Positions 46,022-55,235 of a DNA stretch of 64,000 bases are shown in pieces (the stretch's first letter is position 1; the number at the start of each line of letters is the position of its first letter). Source of the DNA: Blattabacterium clevelandi. GTDB taxonomy: Bacteria; Bacteroidota; Bacteroidia; Flavobacteriales; Blattabacteriaceae. The stretch lies in contig NZ_CP029844.1 in the NCBI RefSeq assembly GCF_003268615.1, positions 62,001 to 126,000 of the forward strand, written 5' to 3'. Below the pieces are notes generated by a model. That model was not told the origin of the DNA, did not search any database, and saw nothing but the letters and a program-made list of their open reading frames with translations. The translations under genes were made by a program, and so were the position numbers.

Positions 46022-46765
46022 TCAAAAATAAATTTTTGAATTAATTTTTTTTTGGGATAAATAAATAGAAACAATTCCAAAAGTTAATTCTTTTGTAGAA
46101 TAAGTTTGAAATCCGTGGTATTTTAATAGTTTTTTCATTTTGTTTCCATAATAAGTAAAATATTTAATAGATTCTTGTAAATAGTTATAAGCAAAATGGT
46201 TTTTTGAAAAAAAATTTCCTATTCTAGTTAAAATAGAATGAGAATAAAGATGATAAAATATTTTTATATAAGGATTAGAAGGATTGGAAAATTCTAAAAT
46301 TTCTAAAATTCCTAAAGGTTTTAGTATTCTATATATTTCTTTGAAAGAAAGGTGAATATATTGAAAATTTCTTATTCCAAACGCAATGGTGACTAAATCA
46401 AAAGTATTGTTTTCAAAAGGAATATTTTGTGAATATCCTTGAATTAGAGTGATTTTTTTTTCCAAAAAATTTTTTTTTATTTTATTTTTTGCTATTTTTA
46501 GCATTTTTTCAGAAGGATCTAAACCAATAATAGAAGAATTTTTAAATTTTTTTGCTAGCAATATAGCTAAATCTCCAGTTCCAGTAGCCAAATCTAATAT
46601 TTTTTTGTATTTTTTGTTTTTGATTAATAAATTAATGACTTTTTTTCTCCAGAGTATATCTATTCCAAAAGACAATATATGATTCAGAAAATCATATTTT
46701 GAAGAGATACTATCGAACATTTTTGTTAATTTATCTTCTTCTGATGAAATAGAATTTTTGTTCAT
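46022..46765 (-). CDS. menG: demethylmenaquinone methyltransferase
   Basis: MenG (UbiE family) makes the last C-methylation of menaquinone. SAM-binding motif I is LDLATGTGDLAI (about residues 57-68), followed by GLDPSEKMLKIAKNK, and the family blocks YDFLNHILSFGIDILWRKK and RILKPLGILEILEFSNP. Length 247 residues. It points to a menaquinone-based respiratory chain. The gene shares a 106-nt divergent region with the KAS III paralogue. Confidence 0.95.
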   Translation of the reverse strand: MNKNSISSEEDKLTKMFDSISSKYDFLNHILSFGIDILWRKKVINLLIKNKKYKKILDLATGTGDLAILLAKKFKNSSIIGLDPSEKMLKIAKNKIKKNFLEKKITLIQGYSQNIPFENNTFDLVTIAFGIRNFQYIHLSFKEIYRILKPLGILEILEFSNPSNPYIKIFYHLYSHSILTRIGNFFSKNHFAYNYLQESIKYFTYYGNKMKKLLKYHGFQTYSTKELTFGIVSIYLSQKKINSKIYF

Positions 46766-46871
46766 AAATAATATGAATTAATATTTACTTAAGTTAAGAA
46801 AAACGATTCTTTATTTAAGAATTTTATTTTTTTTTCTTTTTATTTTTAATTATTATTTTTATTAAAAAAGA

Positions 46872-48017
46872 ATGATTCGATCAATAATTACAGGAACTGG
46901 ACATTACTTACCAAATAAAATTATAAATAATAATCATTTTTTAAAACATACATTTTATGATAAAAAAGGATTAAAAATTGAAAAATCTAATGAAGAAATT
47001 ATCAAAAAATTTCAAAAAATTACAGAAATAGAAGAAAGAAGATATATAAATAATCCATTATTTAATAATTCTGATATTGCTTCTATAGCTGCAAAAAAAG
47101 CTTTGATTAATTCTAAAATTAATAAGGAAAAAATAGATTATATTATTTCTGCCCATAATTATGGAGATATTCATCCTATTTCTTTTCAATCTGATTTAAT
47201 GCCATCTATAGCTTCTAGAGTGAAAAATAAACTTCAAATAAAAAATAAAAAATGTCGTCCATATGATATGATTTTTGGGTGCCCAGGATGGATAGAAGGG
47301 ATGATATTGGCAGATCAACTTTTAAGATCTAAAAACGCTCAAAATATTTTGATTACTAGTTCTGAAACTTTATCTAAAGTAATAGATCCGCATGATAAAA
47401 ATTCTATGATTTTTTCAGATGGAGCGGGGGCAGCAGTGTTATCTGCTATCGAAATAGAAGAAGAAGAAAATCAAGGAATTATTCATTATGATTCTCAATG
47501 CAATAATAATGAGGAATTACATTATTTAACTAATGGTCCCTCTTTAAATCCTAATTATAAAAAATCTTTAGTGAATATTAAAATGAATGGAAGACGTATT
47601 TATGAATATGCATTAAAAGAAGTTCCCCATATGCTAAAAAGTATACTAGATCATTCGAATTTGCATATTAAAGATCTTAAAAAAATTCTTATTCATCAAG
47701 CTAATGCAAAAATGGATTATGCTATTTTAAAAAGATTGTTGAACTTGTATGAGTATTCATCTTCAAACAAAGATTTTTGTAAAAATTTAATGCCAATGAC
47801 TATTCAAAAATTTGGAAATTCTTCTGTATCAACTGTTCCAACTCTATTGGATTTAATTATTCAAAAAAAAATTCCTCCTCATGAAATTAATCCTGGAGAT
47901 ACTATATTAATGGCTTCATTAGGAGCAGGTATGAATATTAATGGAATGATTTATCGTTTTCCTAAAAAAAAAATTAAAAAATATTATGAAAAAAAAAATA
48001 CATCCAGAAAATTATAG
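46872..48017 (+). CDS. 3-oxoacyl-ACP synthase III family protein (FabH paralogue)
   Basis: This is a thiolase-fold condensing enzyme with the KAS III triad Cys137 (FGCPGW), His (ILIHQANAKMD, near 274) and Asn (FGNSSVSTVPTLL, near 318). It starts IRSIITGTGHYLPN and at 381 residues is longer than the usual 330-residue FabH. It resembles a Bacteroidetes-specific paralogue rather than the canonical fatty-acid starter enzyme. The substrate is unknown. The end overlaps rpmE2 by 32 nt. Confidence 0.87.
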   Translation: MIRSIITGTGHYLPNKIINNNHFLKHTFYDKKGLKIEKSNEEIIKKFQKITEIEERRYINNPLFNNSDIASIAAKKALINSKINKEKIDYIISAHNYGDIHPISFQSDLMPSIASRVKNKLQIKNKKCRPYDMIFGCPGWIEGMILADQLLRSKNAQNILITSSETLSKVIDPHDKNSMIFSDGAGAAVLSAIEIEEEENQGIIHYDSQCNNNEELHYLTNGPSLNPNYKKSLVNIKMNGRRIYEYALKEVPHMLKSILDHSNLHIKDLKKILIHQANAKMDYAILKRLLNLYEYSSSNKDFCKNLMPMTIQKFGNSSVSTVPTLLDLIIQKKIPPHEINPGDTILMASLGAGMNINGMIYRFPKKKIKKYYEKKNTSRKL

Positions 48018-48240
48018 ACCTGTTGTATTTAAAGATATTAACAACGAAATCCTATTTATTTGTAGATCTACCGTAAATACAAAAGAATCCATTAAAATAG
48101 ATGAATCTATTTATCCACTATATAAAATGGAAATATCTAGTTATTCTCATCCATTTTTTACTGGAGAAAAAAAATTTTTAGGTAAAACAGGACCAGCAGA
48201 GAAATTTAAAAAAAAATACGAAAAATATAAAAAATTTTAA
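47986..48240 (+). CDS. rpmE2: 50S ribosomal protein L31 type B
   Basis: Type B L31 lacks the zinc-binding CxxC pairs and has the signature KKKIHPENYRPVVFKD, SSYSHPFFTGEKK and a basic tail. Length 84 residues. It starts inside the end of the KAS III paralogue (32-nt overlap) and precedes the GlmU-like gene by 23 nt. The zinc-free form is standard for Bacteroidetes. Confidence 0.96.
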   Translation: MKKKIHPENYRPVVFKDINNEILFICRSTVNTKESIKIDESIYPLYKMEISSYSHPFFTGEKKFLGKTGPAEKFKKKYEKYKKF

Positions 48241-48263
48241 TATAAATTATCTTATATTATAAT

Positions 48264-49466
48264 ATGGATTATTTCATATTATACGATGATAATATTGAAT
48301 GGAAAAATTTACTTCCTATTACATTTACTAGACCAATATCAGAAATTAGATTAGGAATATTGACAATAAAAGAAAGATGGGAAAGATATATTGGAGGAAA
48401 AGCTTTTGTTCTTACAAAACCATTTCTTTCAAAAAAATATTCTTTTGGAATAGAAAAAAAAAAGGGAATGCACAAAAATATATTACTAATCAATTCTTCA
48501 TTTATTCCCAATGAAAAATTGATTCAAATAATTTTTGAATTAAAAGAAAATGAGGCTATTTTTTTTAAAGAAAAAATGGTAGCTGTACGAAAATCTCTTT
48601 TTTCTTATAGAACAGATACTCCATTTTTAAAAAAATATAAAAAAATATATCATATTAACCAGGTAATTTATATTCAATATCCATGGGATATATTTATCAA
48701 CAATGAAAGTATCTTAAAACAAGATTTTCATTTTTTAACAAAAGGGAAAAATTCTTTTTCTCTATTTGGAAACAATCACCTTCTTTATAAAGAAGAAATT
48801 TTTTTAGAAGAAGATATGACAGCTGAGAATATTGTATTAAACGCAAAATTTGGTCCAATTTATATTGAAAAAGAAGTTCAAATAATGGAAGGATCTATGA
48901 TTAGAGGCCCGGTTGCTATTTGTAAAAAATCAATTTTAAATATGGGATCTAAAATATATGGGGGGACGACAATTGGTCCTGATTGTAAAGTAGGAGGAGA
49001 AATCAAAAATTCTGTTATTTTTTCTTATTCTAATAAAGCTCATGATGGTTTTTTGGGAAATACGGTTTTGGGGGAATGGTGTAATTTAGGAGCTGGTACC
49101 AATATTTCTAATTTAAGAAATGATTATTCTAAAGTTAAAGTTTGGAGTTACGAAAAAAAAATTTTTTTTCCTATTGATGTTCAATTTTTTGGAATGATTA
49201 TGGGAGATTATTCCAAATCTTCAATTAATACTCAATTTAATACCGCTACAATAGTAGGAGTCAATACAAATATCTTTGGATATGGATTTCCTCCTAGATA
49301 TATTCCTTCTTTTTCTTTAGGAGGAATACAAAATAGAAAAGTCATTCCTTTTGAAAAGGTTTGTGAAACTGCTGAGATAATGATGAATAGAAGAAATATT
49401 TCTTTTTCTTTTTTAGATAAAGAAATATTAGAATATTTATATCATTCGATGGGTAATAAAATATAA
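48264..49466 (+). CDS. GlmU-like sugar nucleotidyltransferase / acyltransferase
   Basis: The N-terminal half is a divergent nucleotidyltransferase opening with YILYDD-like sequence and TFTRPISEIRLGILTIKERW. The C-terminal half (about residues 190-385) is a left-handed beta-helix with hexapeptide repeats (KEVQIMEGSMIRGPVAICKK, GGTTIGPDCKVGGEI, GNTVLGEWCNLGAGTN). Length 400 residues, shorter than classical GlmU (about 450). Bacteroidetes carry this variant beside L31, as here. It probably supplies UDP-GlcNAc for peptidoglycan or LPS, but that assignment is by family only. Confidence 0.87.
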   Translation: MDYFILYDDNIEWKNLLPITFTRPISEIRLGILTIKERWERYIGGKAFVLTKPFLSKKYSFGIEKKKGMHKNILLINSSFIPNEKLIQIIFELKENEAIFFKEKMVAVRKSLFSYRTDTPFLKKYKKIYHINQVIYIQYPWDIFINNESILKQDFHFLTKGKNSFSLFGNNHLLYKEEIFLEEDMTAENIVLNAKFGPIYIEKEVQIMEGSMIRGPVAICKKSILNMGSKIYGGTTIGPDCKVGGEIKNSVIFSYSNKAHDGFLGNTVLGEWCNLGAGTNISNLRNDYSKVKVWSYEKKIFFPIDVQFFGMIMGDYSKSSINTQFNTATIVGVNTNIFGYGFPPRYIPSFSLGGIQNRKVIPFEKVCETAEIMMNRRNISFSFLDKEILEYLYHSMGNKI

Positions 49467-49468
49467 CT

Positions 49469-49490
49469 TATTTATTCCTTCAATAAATAA
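49469..49490 (+). terminator. AT-only hairpin after the GlmU-like gene
   Basis: TTATTTATT (49468-49476) and AATAAATAA (49482-49490) pair perfectly around CCTTC, starting just after the stop codon at 49466. The following bases are A-rich rather than T-rich, so intrinsic termination on this strand is doubtful. Confidence 0.25.
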
Positions 49491-49572
49491 AAAATAGGAT
49501 TATAATATGAATTTTTTATAAAAACTAGAAAATATTGGTTATTTGGTTTTTAATATAAATAAAAATGATTTT

Positions 49573-51858
49573 ATGCTAAAACATAATTTAGGTTATCCTA
49601 GAATAGGAATACAAAGAGAATTGAAAAAATATTGTGAATTTTATTGGTCCAATAAGATAGGATTGAAGAATTTATTGAACATTGGTTATAAAATACGAAA
49701 AAAAAATTGGGTAACACAAGAAAACGCTGGCTTAGATTTGATTCCGTGTAATGATTTTAGTTTTTATGATCATGTTCTAGATATGTCTTTTTTATTGGGA
49801 TCTATTCCAAAATCTTATTCTTTAATTCCTATGAAACATGATATCGATCTTTATTTTTCCATGGCTAGAGGAGTTCAAAAAGATGGATGGGATATCAAGG
49901 CAATGGAAATGACGAAATGGTTTAATACTAATTATCATTATATAGTTCCAGAATTTTACAAAAATCAAAAATTCTATATTTTATCCCAAAAAATATTTAA
50001 TGAATTTGAAGAAGTAAGTAAAGTGATAAAAAAAATTCCAAAACCTGTTTTGATAGGTCCTGTTACTTATCTTTTTTTGGGAAAAGAAAAAGAAAATTCA
50101 TTTCATAGAATGGATTTAATTGAAAATATTGTTCCAGTTTATATACAAATAATTAAAAAATTAAAGGATCAAGGAGCTACTTGGATTCAAATAGATGAAC
50201 CAATTTTAGTTTTAGATTTATCTCAAAAAGAAATAGAAGCATTTCAATATGCTTATCAAGAAATATCTAAAATTTGTTCGAAAATCAATATTTTACTCAC
50301 ATCCTATTTTGATGGAATTTCAGAAAATATTTTTCTTCTTAAGAATCTTTCTATCCCAGCTTTACATATTGATGTAATAGAAGATCCAAAACAATTAGAA
50401 ATCATTTTAGATTTTTTAATAGATAAAAAAACAATTTTATCTTTAGGATTAATCGATGGAAGAAATATTTGGAAAAATAATTATGTTCATTCCATAAAAA
50501 AAATTGAAAAAGCCATAAAATTATTAGGAGAAAAAAGAGTGATGATTGCACCTAACTGTTCTCTTTTACATATTCCTATAGATATAGGATCTGAACATTC
50601 TATTCCTATGGATATCAAAGAAAAAATGTCTTTTGCTAAACAAAAAATTTATGAATTAATCGATTTAGAAAATATTATAAAAGGGAATCATTCCATTTTA
50701 ATAAAAAATTTGAATTTTTTGGAAAAAACACAAACTTCTTTTATTTTTCATGATAAAAAGGTTAAAGAAAGAGTGATAAAAATAAAAGATAAAGATATAA
50801 AAAGAAAAAGTCCTTTTAATATTCGTCAAAAAAAACAGCATCAAAAATTTAATCTACCTTTATTTCCAACTACAACTATTGGATCATTTCCTCAAACAAA
50901 AGAAATTAGGAATTTAAGAAGTAAATTCCGAAAAAAAAAGTTAAGTAAAGAAGAATATGAAAAAAAAATTAAAGAATTTATTATAGATGTTATTCGAAAA
51001 CAAGAAAAAATAAATTTAGATGTTTTAGTACATGGAGAATTTGAGAGAAATGATATGGTTGAATTTTTTTCAGAAAAATTAAAAGGATTTATTTCTACTG
51101 AAAATGGGTGGGTACAAAGTTATGGAAGTCGTTGTGTCAAACCTCCTATTATTTATGGAGATATAAGTAGGATTAGTGATATGACTGTAAAATGGATATG
51201 TTTTGCAAAGTCTAAAACAGATAAATTAATGAAAGGGATGTTAACAGGCCCTGTCACTATTTTACTGTGGTCTTTTGTTAGGAATGATCAACCTATTTCT
51301 ACTACGGCCTATCAGATTGCTTGGGCTATTAGGGATGAAGTAGAATCTTTAGAAAAATCTGGAATTAAGATTATTCAAATTGATGAACCTGCTATTAGAG
51401 AAGGATTACCTTTAAAAAAAAAAGATTGGGATACTTATTTTAATTGGGCGATTAAAGCCTTTCGTCTTTCTTCAAGTGGAGTGGAAGATGAAACACAAAT
51501 TCATACACATATGTGTTACAGTGAATTTAATGATATATTGAAACATATAGCAGATTTAGATGCAGATGTCATTACTTTAGAAACTTCTAGATCTAGAATG
51601 GAATTATTAAAGGCTTTTTCAAAATTTTCTTATCCAAATGAAATTGGGCCAGGGGTATATGATATTCATTCTCCAAGAATTCCTACTGTAGAAGAAATAT
51701 TCGATTTAATTCAAAAAGCTTCTAATAGAATCCCAATTAGAAATATTTGGATTAATCCAGATTGTGGATTAAAAACTAGAAAATGGGATGAAGTCATCAA
51801 ATCACTGAAAAATATGACAGAATCGGCAAGAATAGCTCGAAAAAAATTGATCAATTAG
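49573..51858 (+). CDS. metE: cobalamin-independent methionine synthase
   Basis: MetE transfers a methyl group from methyl-tetrahydropteroyl-triglutamate to homocysteine, giving methionine. The N-terminus LKHNLGYPRIGIQRELKK and the C-terminal zinc site (His and Cys in HTHMCYSEF, Cys in PDCGLKTRKW) are clear. Also visible are TTTIGSFPQTKEIR and LTGPVTILLWSF. The frame is open from a TTG at 49543, but ATG 49573 gives the family start MLKHNLG and 761 residues. Methionine synthesis with no vitamin B12 need fits a nutritional symbiont. Confidence 0.97.
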   Translation: MLKHNLGYPRIGIQRELKKYCEFYWSNKIGLKNLLNIGYKIRKKNWVTQENAGLDLIPCNDFSFYDHVLDMSFLLGSIPKSYSLIPMKHDIDLYFSMARGVQKDGWDIKAMEMTKWFNTNYHYIVPEFYKNQKFYILSQKIFNEFEEVSKVIKKIPKPVLIGPVTYLFLGKEKENSFHRMDLIENIVPVYIQIIKKLKDQGATWIQIDEPILVLDLSQKEIEAFQYAYQEISKICSKINILLTSYFDGISENIFLLKNLSIPALHIDVIEDPKQLEIILDFLIDKKTILSLGLIDGRNIWKNNYVHSIKKIEKAIKLLGEKRVMIAPNCSLLHIPIDIGSEHSIPMDIKEKMSFAKQKIYELIDLENIIKGNHSILIKNLNFLEKTQTSFIFHDKKVKERVIKIKDKDIKRKSPFNIRQKKQHQKFNLPLFPTTTIGSFPQTKEIRNLRSKFRKKKLSKEEYEKKIKEFIIDVIRKQEKINLDVLVHGEFERNDMVEFFSEKLKGFISTENGWVQSYGSRCVKPPIIYGDISRISDMTVKWICFAKSKTDKLMKGMLTGPVTILLWSFVRNDQPISTTAYQIAWAIRDEVESLEKSGIKIIQIDEPAIREGLPLKKKDWDTYFNWAIKAFRLSSSGVEDETQIHTHMCYSEFNDILKHIADLDADVITLETSRSRMELLKAFSKFSYPNEIGPGVYDIHSPRIPTVEEIFDLIQKASNRIPIRNIWINPDCGLKTRKWDEVIKSLKNMTESARIARKKLIN

Positions 51859-51901
51859 ATGATAAAATATCCAATATATTTAATTTTGTAAAATATTTAA
51901 A

Positions 51902-52348
51902 ATGACATTACAGAATAAAGAGGAAAAAATTAAAAAGGAATTTCTTCTTCTCAAAAATTGGGAAGAAAAATATGAATATATTATAGATTTAGGAAAAAAT
52001 TTACCAAAAAAGTCCGATATTTTTAGATCCGAAGATAAATTAATTCATGGATGTCAATCTAATGTTTGGTTGGAAGCTAAATTAAGAGGAGTACGTGTTT
52101 TTTTTAATGCAGATAGTGATGCTCTTTTACCTAGAGGAATGGCCGCTATTATGATTCGTATATATTCAGGTCATTTTCCATTTGAAATTATTTCATATAA
52201 GGACAATTTGATTTCTGAAATAGGATTTCGAACATTTTTATCTCCGATTCGTGCTAATGGTATACTTTTATTTTTAAAAAAAATTAAGTATTATGCAATA
52301 GCTTTTAATGAAAAAATTTCTGTTAGTTGTAATAGTAAAAATACGTAG
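51902..52348 (+). CDS. sufE: SufE cysteine-desulfuration partner
   Basis: SufE accepts sulfur from the desulfurase SufS and passes it to the SUF Fe-S assembly scaffold. The persulfide cysteine is in IHGCQSNVW (about residue 56), and the C-terminal LSPIRANGI block is also conserved. Length 148 residues. The rest of the suf operon is not in this window. metE lies 43 nt upstream and the aldehyde dehydrogenase 35 nt downstream. Confidence 0.95.
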   Translation: MTLQNKEEKIKKEFLLLKNWEEKYEYIIDLGKNLPKKSDIFRSEDKLIHGCQSNVWLEAKLRGVRVFFNADSDALLPRGMAAIMIRIYSGHFPFEIISYKDNLISEIGFRTFLSPIRANGILLFLKKIKYYAIAFNEKISVSCNSKNT

Positions 52349-52383
52349 GTATTTTACCATTTTTTTCTTTATAAAAAAAAATC

Positions 52384-53739
52384 ATGAAGTTCCAAACTAT
52401 TAATCCGGTTGATAATAATATATTAAATACTTATTCTTTTATAGAGGATCAAAAAATTAATGATAAACTCACTTTAGCTAATAAAGCATATGAAGAATGG
52501 AAATATCTTTCTTTTTCTTCTAGGATTGAATACATTAATAAACTAATATCTTCTATGAAAGATGTTTTAGATATTTTATCGTATTTAATAACCCAAGAAA
52601 TGGGAAAACCTATAAAGCAATCACGTAAAGAAGTCAATAAAAGTATCAATTTATGTAAATATTATATTGATTTAGAAGAATCTATTTTGTTTCAAAATAT
52701 CTATACTGAATATGAAAAATCTTACATTCGATTTGAACCTATAGGTCCTATATTAGGAATTATGCCTTGGAACTATCCTATTTGGCAAACTATAAGATAT
52801 GCAATTCCTAATATTTTACTAGGAAATGTCATTGTTTTGAAACCTTCTATTAATACGGTAGGTTGTTCTATCCTTTTAGAAAAAATATTTATTGAATCTG
52901 GATTTCCAAAAGGTATTTTTCAAGTTTTTTTAATAGATATACCTAAAATAGAATTAGTAATAGCAAATCCTATCATACAAGGAGTATCTTTTACAGGAAG
53001 TTATTTAACTGGAAGTCATATAGGAAATATAGCAGGTAAATATATTAAAAAATCTGTTTTAGAATTAGGAGGAAATGATTCTTTTATTGTAATGAAAGAT
53101 GTAAATAATATCCAAAAAACGGCAAAATTTGCTACAGAGTCTAGATTAAATAATACAGGACAATCGTGTATTTCTGCTAAACGTTTTATTATAGATCATT
53201 CTATTGTCGATGATTTTATAGATCTTGTTATTCAAGAAATGAAAAAATATAATCAAGGAGATTTATATGATGAATCTACTAAAATAGGTTATATAGCTCG
53301 TTCAGATTTATCGGAAAAATTGTATAAACAATATAAAAATCTTATTTCTAATAAATGTAAAATATGCTTAAAAACTACAAAAAATGGAAATTTTTTTTCT
53401 CCTTCTTTATTAAGAATAGAAGATAATAATTTATTTTTTTCAGAGGAAATATTTGGTCCAATAGGGTTAGTTTATACTTTTTATCATGAAAAAGAAATTC
53501 CTTCTATTGTTAATGCTACTTGTTATGGATTAGGAGCATCTATATGGACTAAAGATTTAAAAAAAGCAGAAATATTATCCAAAAAAATAAATACTGGAAT
53601 GGTATTTGTTAATGAAATTGTAAAATCAGATCCTCGTTTCCCTTTTGGAGGAGTAAAAAAATCTGGATATGGAAGAGAACTTTCTGCTCTATCTATAAAA
53701 GAATTTTCTAATTGGAAAACTATTATTATAAAAAAATAA
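52384..53739 (+). CDS. gabD: NAD(P)-dependent aldehyde dehydrogenase, probable succinate-semialdehyde dehydrogenase
   Basis: The oxyanion Asn lies in GIMPWNYPIW, the general-base Glu in LELGGND and the catalytic Cys in NTGQSCISAKRF, so the active site is complete. The sequence and length (451 residues) fit the succinate-semialdehyde dehydrogenase branch, including ITQEMGKPIKQS and FPFGGVKKSGYGREL. Substrate choice is inferred. No GABA aminotransferase or 2-oxoglutarate decarboxylase is in the window. It converges on rpoN with a 2-nt gap. Confidence 0.88.
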   Translation: MKFQTINPVDNNILNTYSFIEDQKINDKLTLANKAYEEWKYLSFSSRIEYINKLISSMKDVLDILSYLITQEMGKPIKQSRKEVNKSINLCKYYIDLEESILFQNIYTEYEKSYIRFEPIGPILGIMPWNYPIWQTIRYAIPNILLGNVIVLKPSINTVGCSILLEKIFIESGFPKGIFQVFLIDIPKIELVIANPIIQGVSFTGSYLTGSHIGNIAGKYIKKSVLELGGNDSFIVMKDVNNIQKTAKFATESRLNNTGQSCISAKRFIIDHSIVDDFIDLVIQEMKKYNQGDLYDESTKIGYIARSDLSEKLYKQYKNLISNKCKICLKTTKNGNFFSPSLLRIEDNNLFFSEEIFGPIGLVYTFYHEKEIPSIVNATCYGLGASIWTKDLKKAEILSKKINTGMVFVNEIVKSDPRFPFGGVKKSGYGRELSALSIKEFSNWKTIIIKK

Positions 53740-53741
53740 GA

Positions 53742-55232
53742 TCATAAAATTTTTCGCATTCTTGATACAGATATTTTCATTTGATTTCTGTATTTAGCTA
53801 CAGTTCTTCTAGCCACTATATATCCTTTTTTGTTTAAAATTTTTGATAATTTTTCATCAGTAAGTGGTTTTTTTTTATTTTCTTTTTCAATAGATTCTCC
53901 TAATAATTTTTTGATTTCAATGGAAGAAATTTCTTTTCCTTCTTCATTAATCATTTTTTCAGAAAAAAAACTTTTTATCAAGAATGTTCCATATGGAGTA
54001 TTTACATATTTACTATTAGCAACACGAGAAACAGTGGATATCCCTACTCCAATTTTTTGGGATATATTTTTTAAAATCATAGGTTTTATTTTATATGGAT
54101 CGCCAGTTAAAAAATATTCTTTTTGATAATCCATAATAGCGTTCATTGTTAACATTAATGTATTTTGACGTTGTTTTATCGATTCGACAAACCATTTAGC
54201 AGAATCTATTTTTTGTTTTATAAAAAAAATAGTATTATTATCATTTTTTTTCATATTTTTTTTTGAATACTTATAAGATTTTAACATATCTAAATATATA
54301 GAAGATATTTTTAGTTCTGGTGTATTTCTATGATTTAGAGATAGTTCTAGATTACCTTCTACTATACAAATAGTAAAATCTGGAATTAAATGATCTAAAT
54401 TTCTAGTATTTTCAGAATATATTTTTCCTGGTTTTGGATTCAATTTTTCTATTTGATAAATAGCTTTTCGTAAATTTTTTCTTGTTATTCCTAATTTATT
54501 TTGCAGCTTTTGATAATGTTTTTTTGTAAAAAATTTAAAATTATTTTGTATAATCTTTTTGGCAAGATAAACCTCTGTTGATTTTTTTTTATTTTCTAAT
54601 TGTAGAAGAATACATTCTTGTAAATTTCTAGCTCCTATTCCTATAGGATCTAGTTTTTGTATATAATTTGAAAGTAATTTTTCAATTTTTTCTTCAGTAA
54701 CAGATATTCCAAGTATCAAAAATATGTCATCTACTATAGAAGGAATTGGTCTTCTTATATATCCATCTTCATCTATATTCCCTATTATAAAATCTGATAT
54801 CAATAAATCTTCCTTATTTAAAAAACGAAAAGTATGCAATTGATTTTTTAAATATTCTTGAAAAGAAATTCCAGAAATTATTGGTATATATTTTTTTTCA
54901 CTATGATTTTGATTGGGTAGATTATTTTTGAAATCTAAAATTTCATCATCACTTAAATATTCATCAATATTTATTTCATCACTATCTATAGATGGATTTT
55001 GATCTTCTGAAAAATCCATCATGTTTTCTGATATATCTGAATTTTCATCTTCTTCACTAATATTGATAGAATTCAATATATCTTCTTCCATTTCCAATGC
55101 TGGATTTTCTTCCAATTCCTGTTTAACTCTTTGTTCAAAATCCAAAGTAGATAATTGCACCAATTTCATGAGTTTTATTTGCTGGGGAGAAAGTTTTTGT
55201 TTACCTTTTTGTAATAATTTTTGTTTTAACAT
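53742..55232 (-). CDS. rpoN: RNA polymerase sigma-54 factor
   Basis: Sigma-54 directs transcription from -24/-12 promoters and needs an AAA+ activator. Region I (LSPQQIKLMKLVQLSTLDFEQ), an acidic region II (about residues 50-95), the core-binding domain and the C-terminal RpoN box ARRTVAKYR (near 478) are all intact. Length 496 residues. It is the last gene of gdhA-pyrH-frr-asnS-rpoN, 3 nt after asnS. No activator protein is encoded in this window. Confidence 0.97.
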   Translation of the reverse strand: MLKQKLLQKGKQKLSPQQIKLMKLVQLSTLDFEQRVKQELEENPALEMEEDILNSINISEEDENSDISENMMDFSEDQNPSIDSDEINIDEYLSDDEILDFKNNLPNQNHSEKKYIPIISGISFQEYLKNQLHTFRFLNKEDLLISDFIIGNIDEDGYIRRPIPSIVDDIFLILGISVTEEKIEKLLSNYIQKLDPIGIGARNLQECILLQLENKKKSTEVYLAKKIIQNNFKFFTKKHYQKLQNKLGITRKNLRKAIYQIEKLNPKPGKIYSENTRNLDHLIPDFTICIVEGNLELSLNHRNTPELKISSIYLDMLKSYKYSKKNMKKNDNNTIFFIKQKIDSAKWFVESIKQRQNTLMLTMNAIMDYQKEYFLTGDPYKIKPMILKNISQKIGVGISTVSRVANSKYVNTPYGTFLIKSFFSEKMINEEGKEISSIEIKKLLGESIEKENKKKPLTDEKLSKILNKKGYIVARRTVAKYRNQMKISVSRMRKIL

Positions 55233-55235
55233 TTT

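Noticed and set aside
49543..49572. TTG start for metE, 10 codons upstream
   Set aside because: Family members begin at the equivalent of MLKHNLG; the ATG at 49573 gives exactly that.
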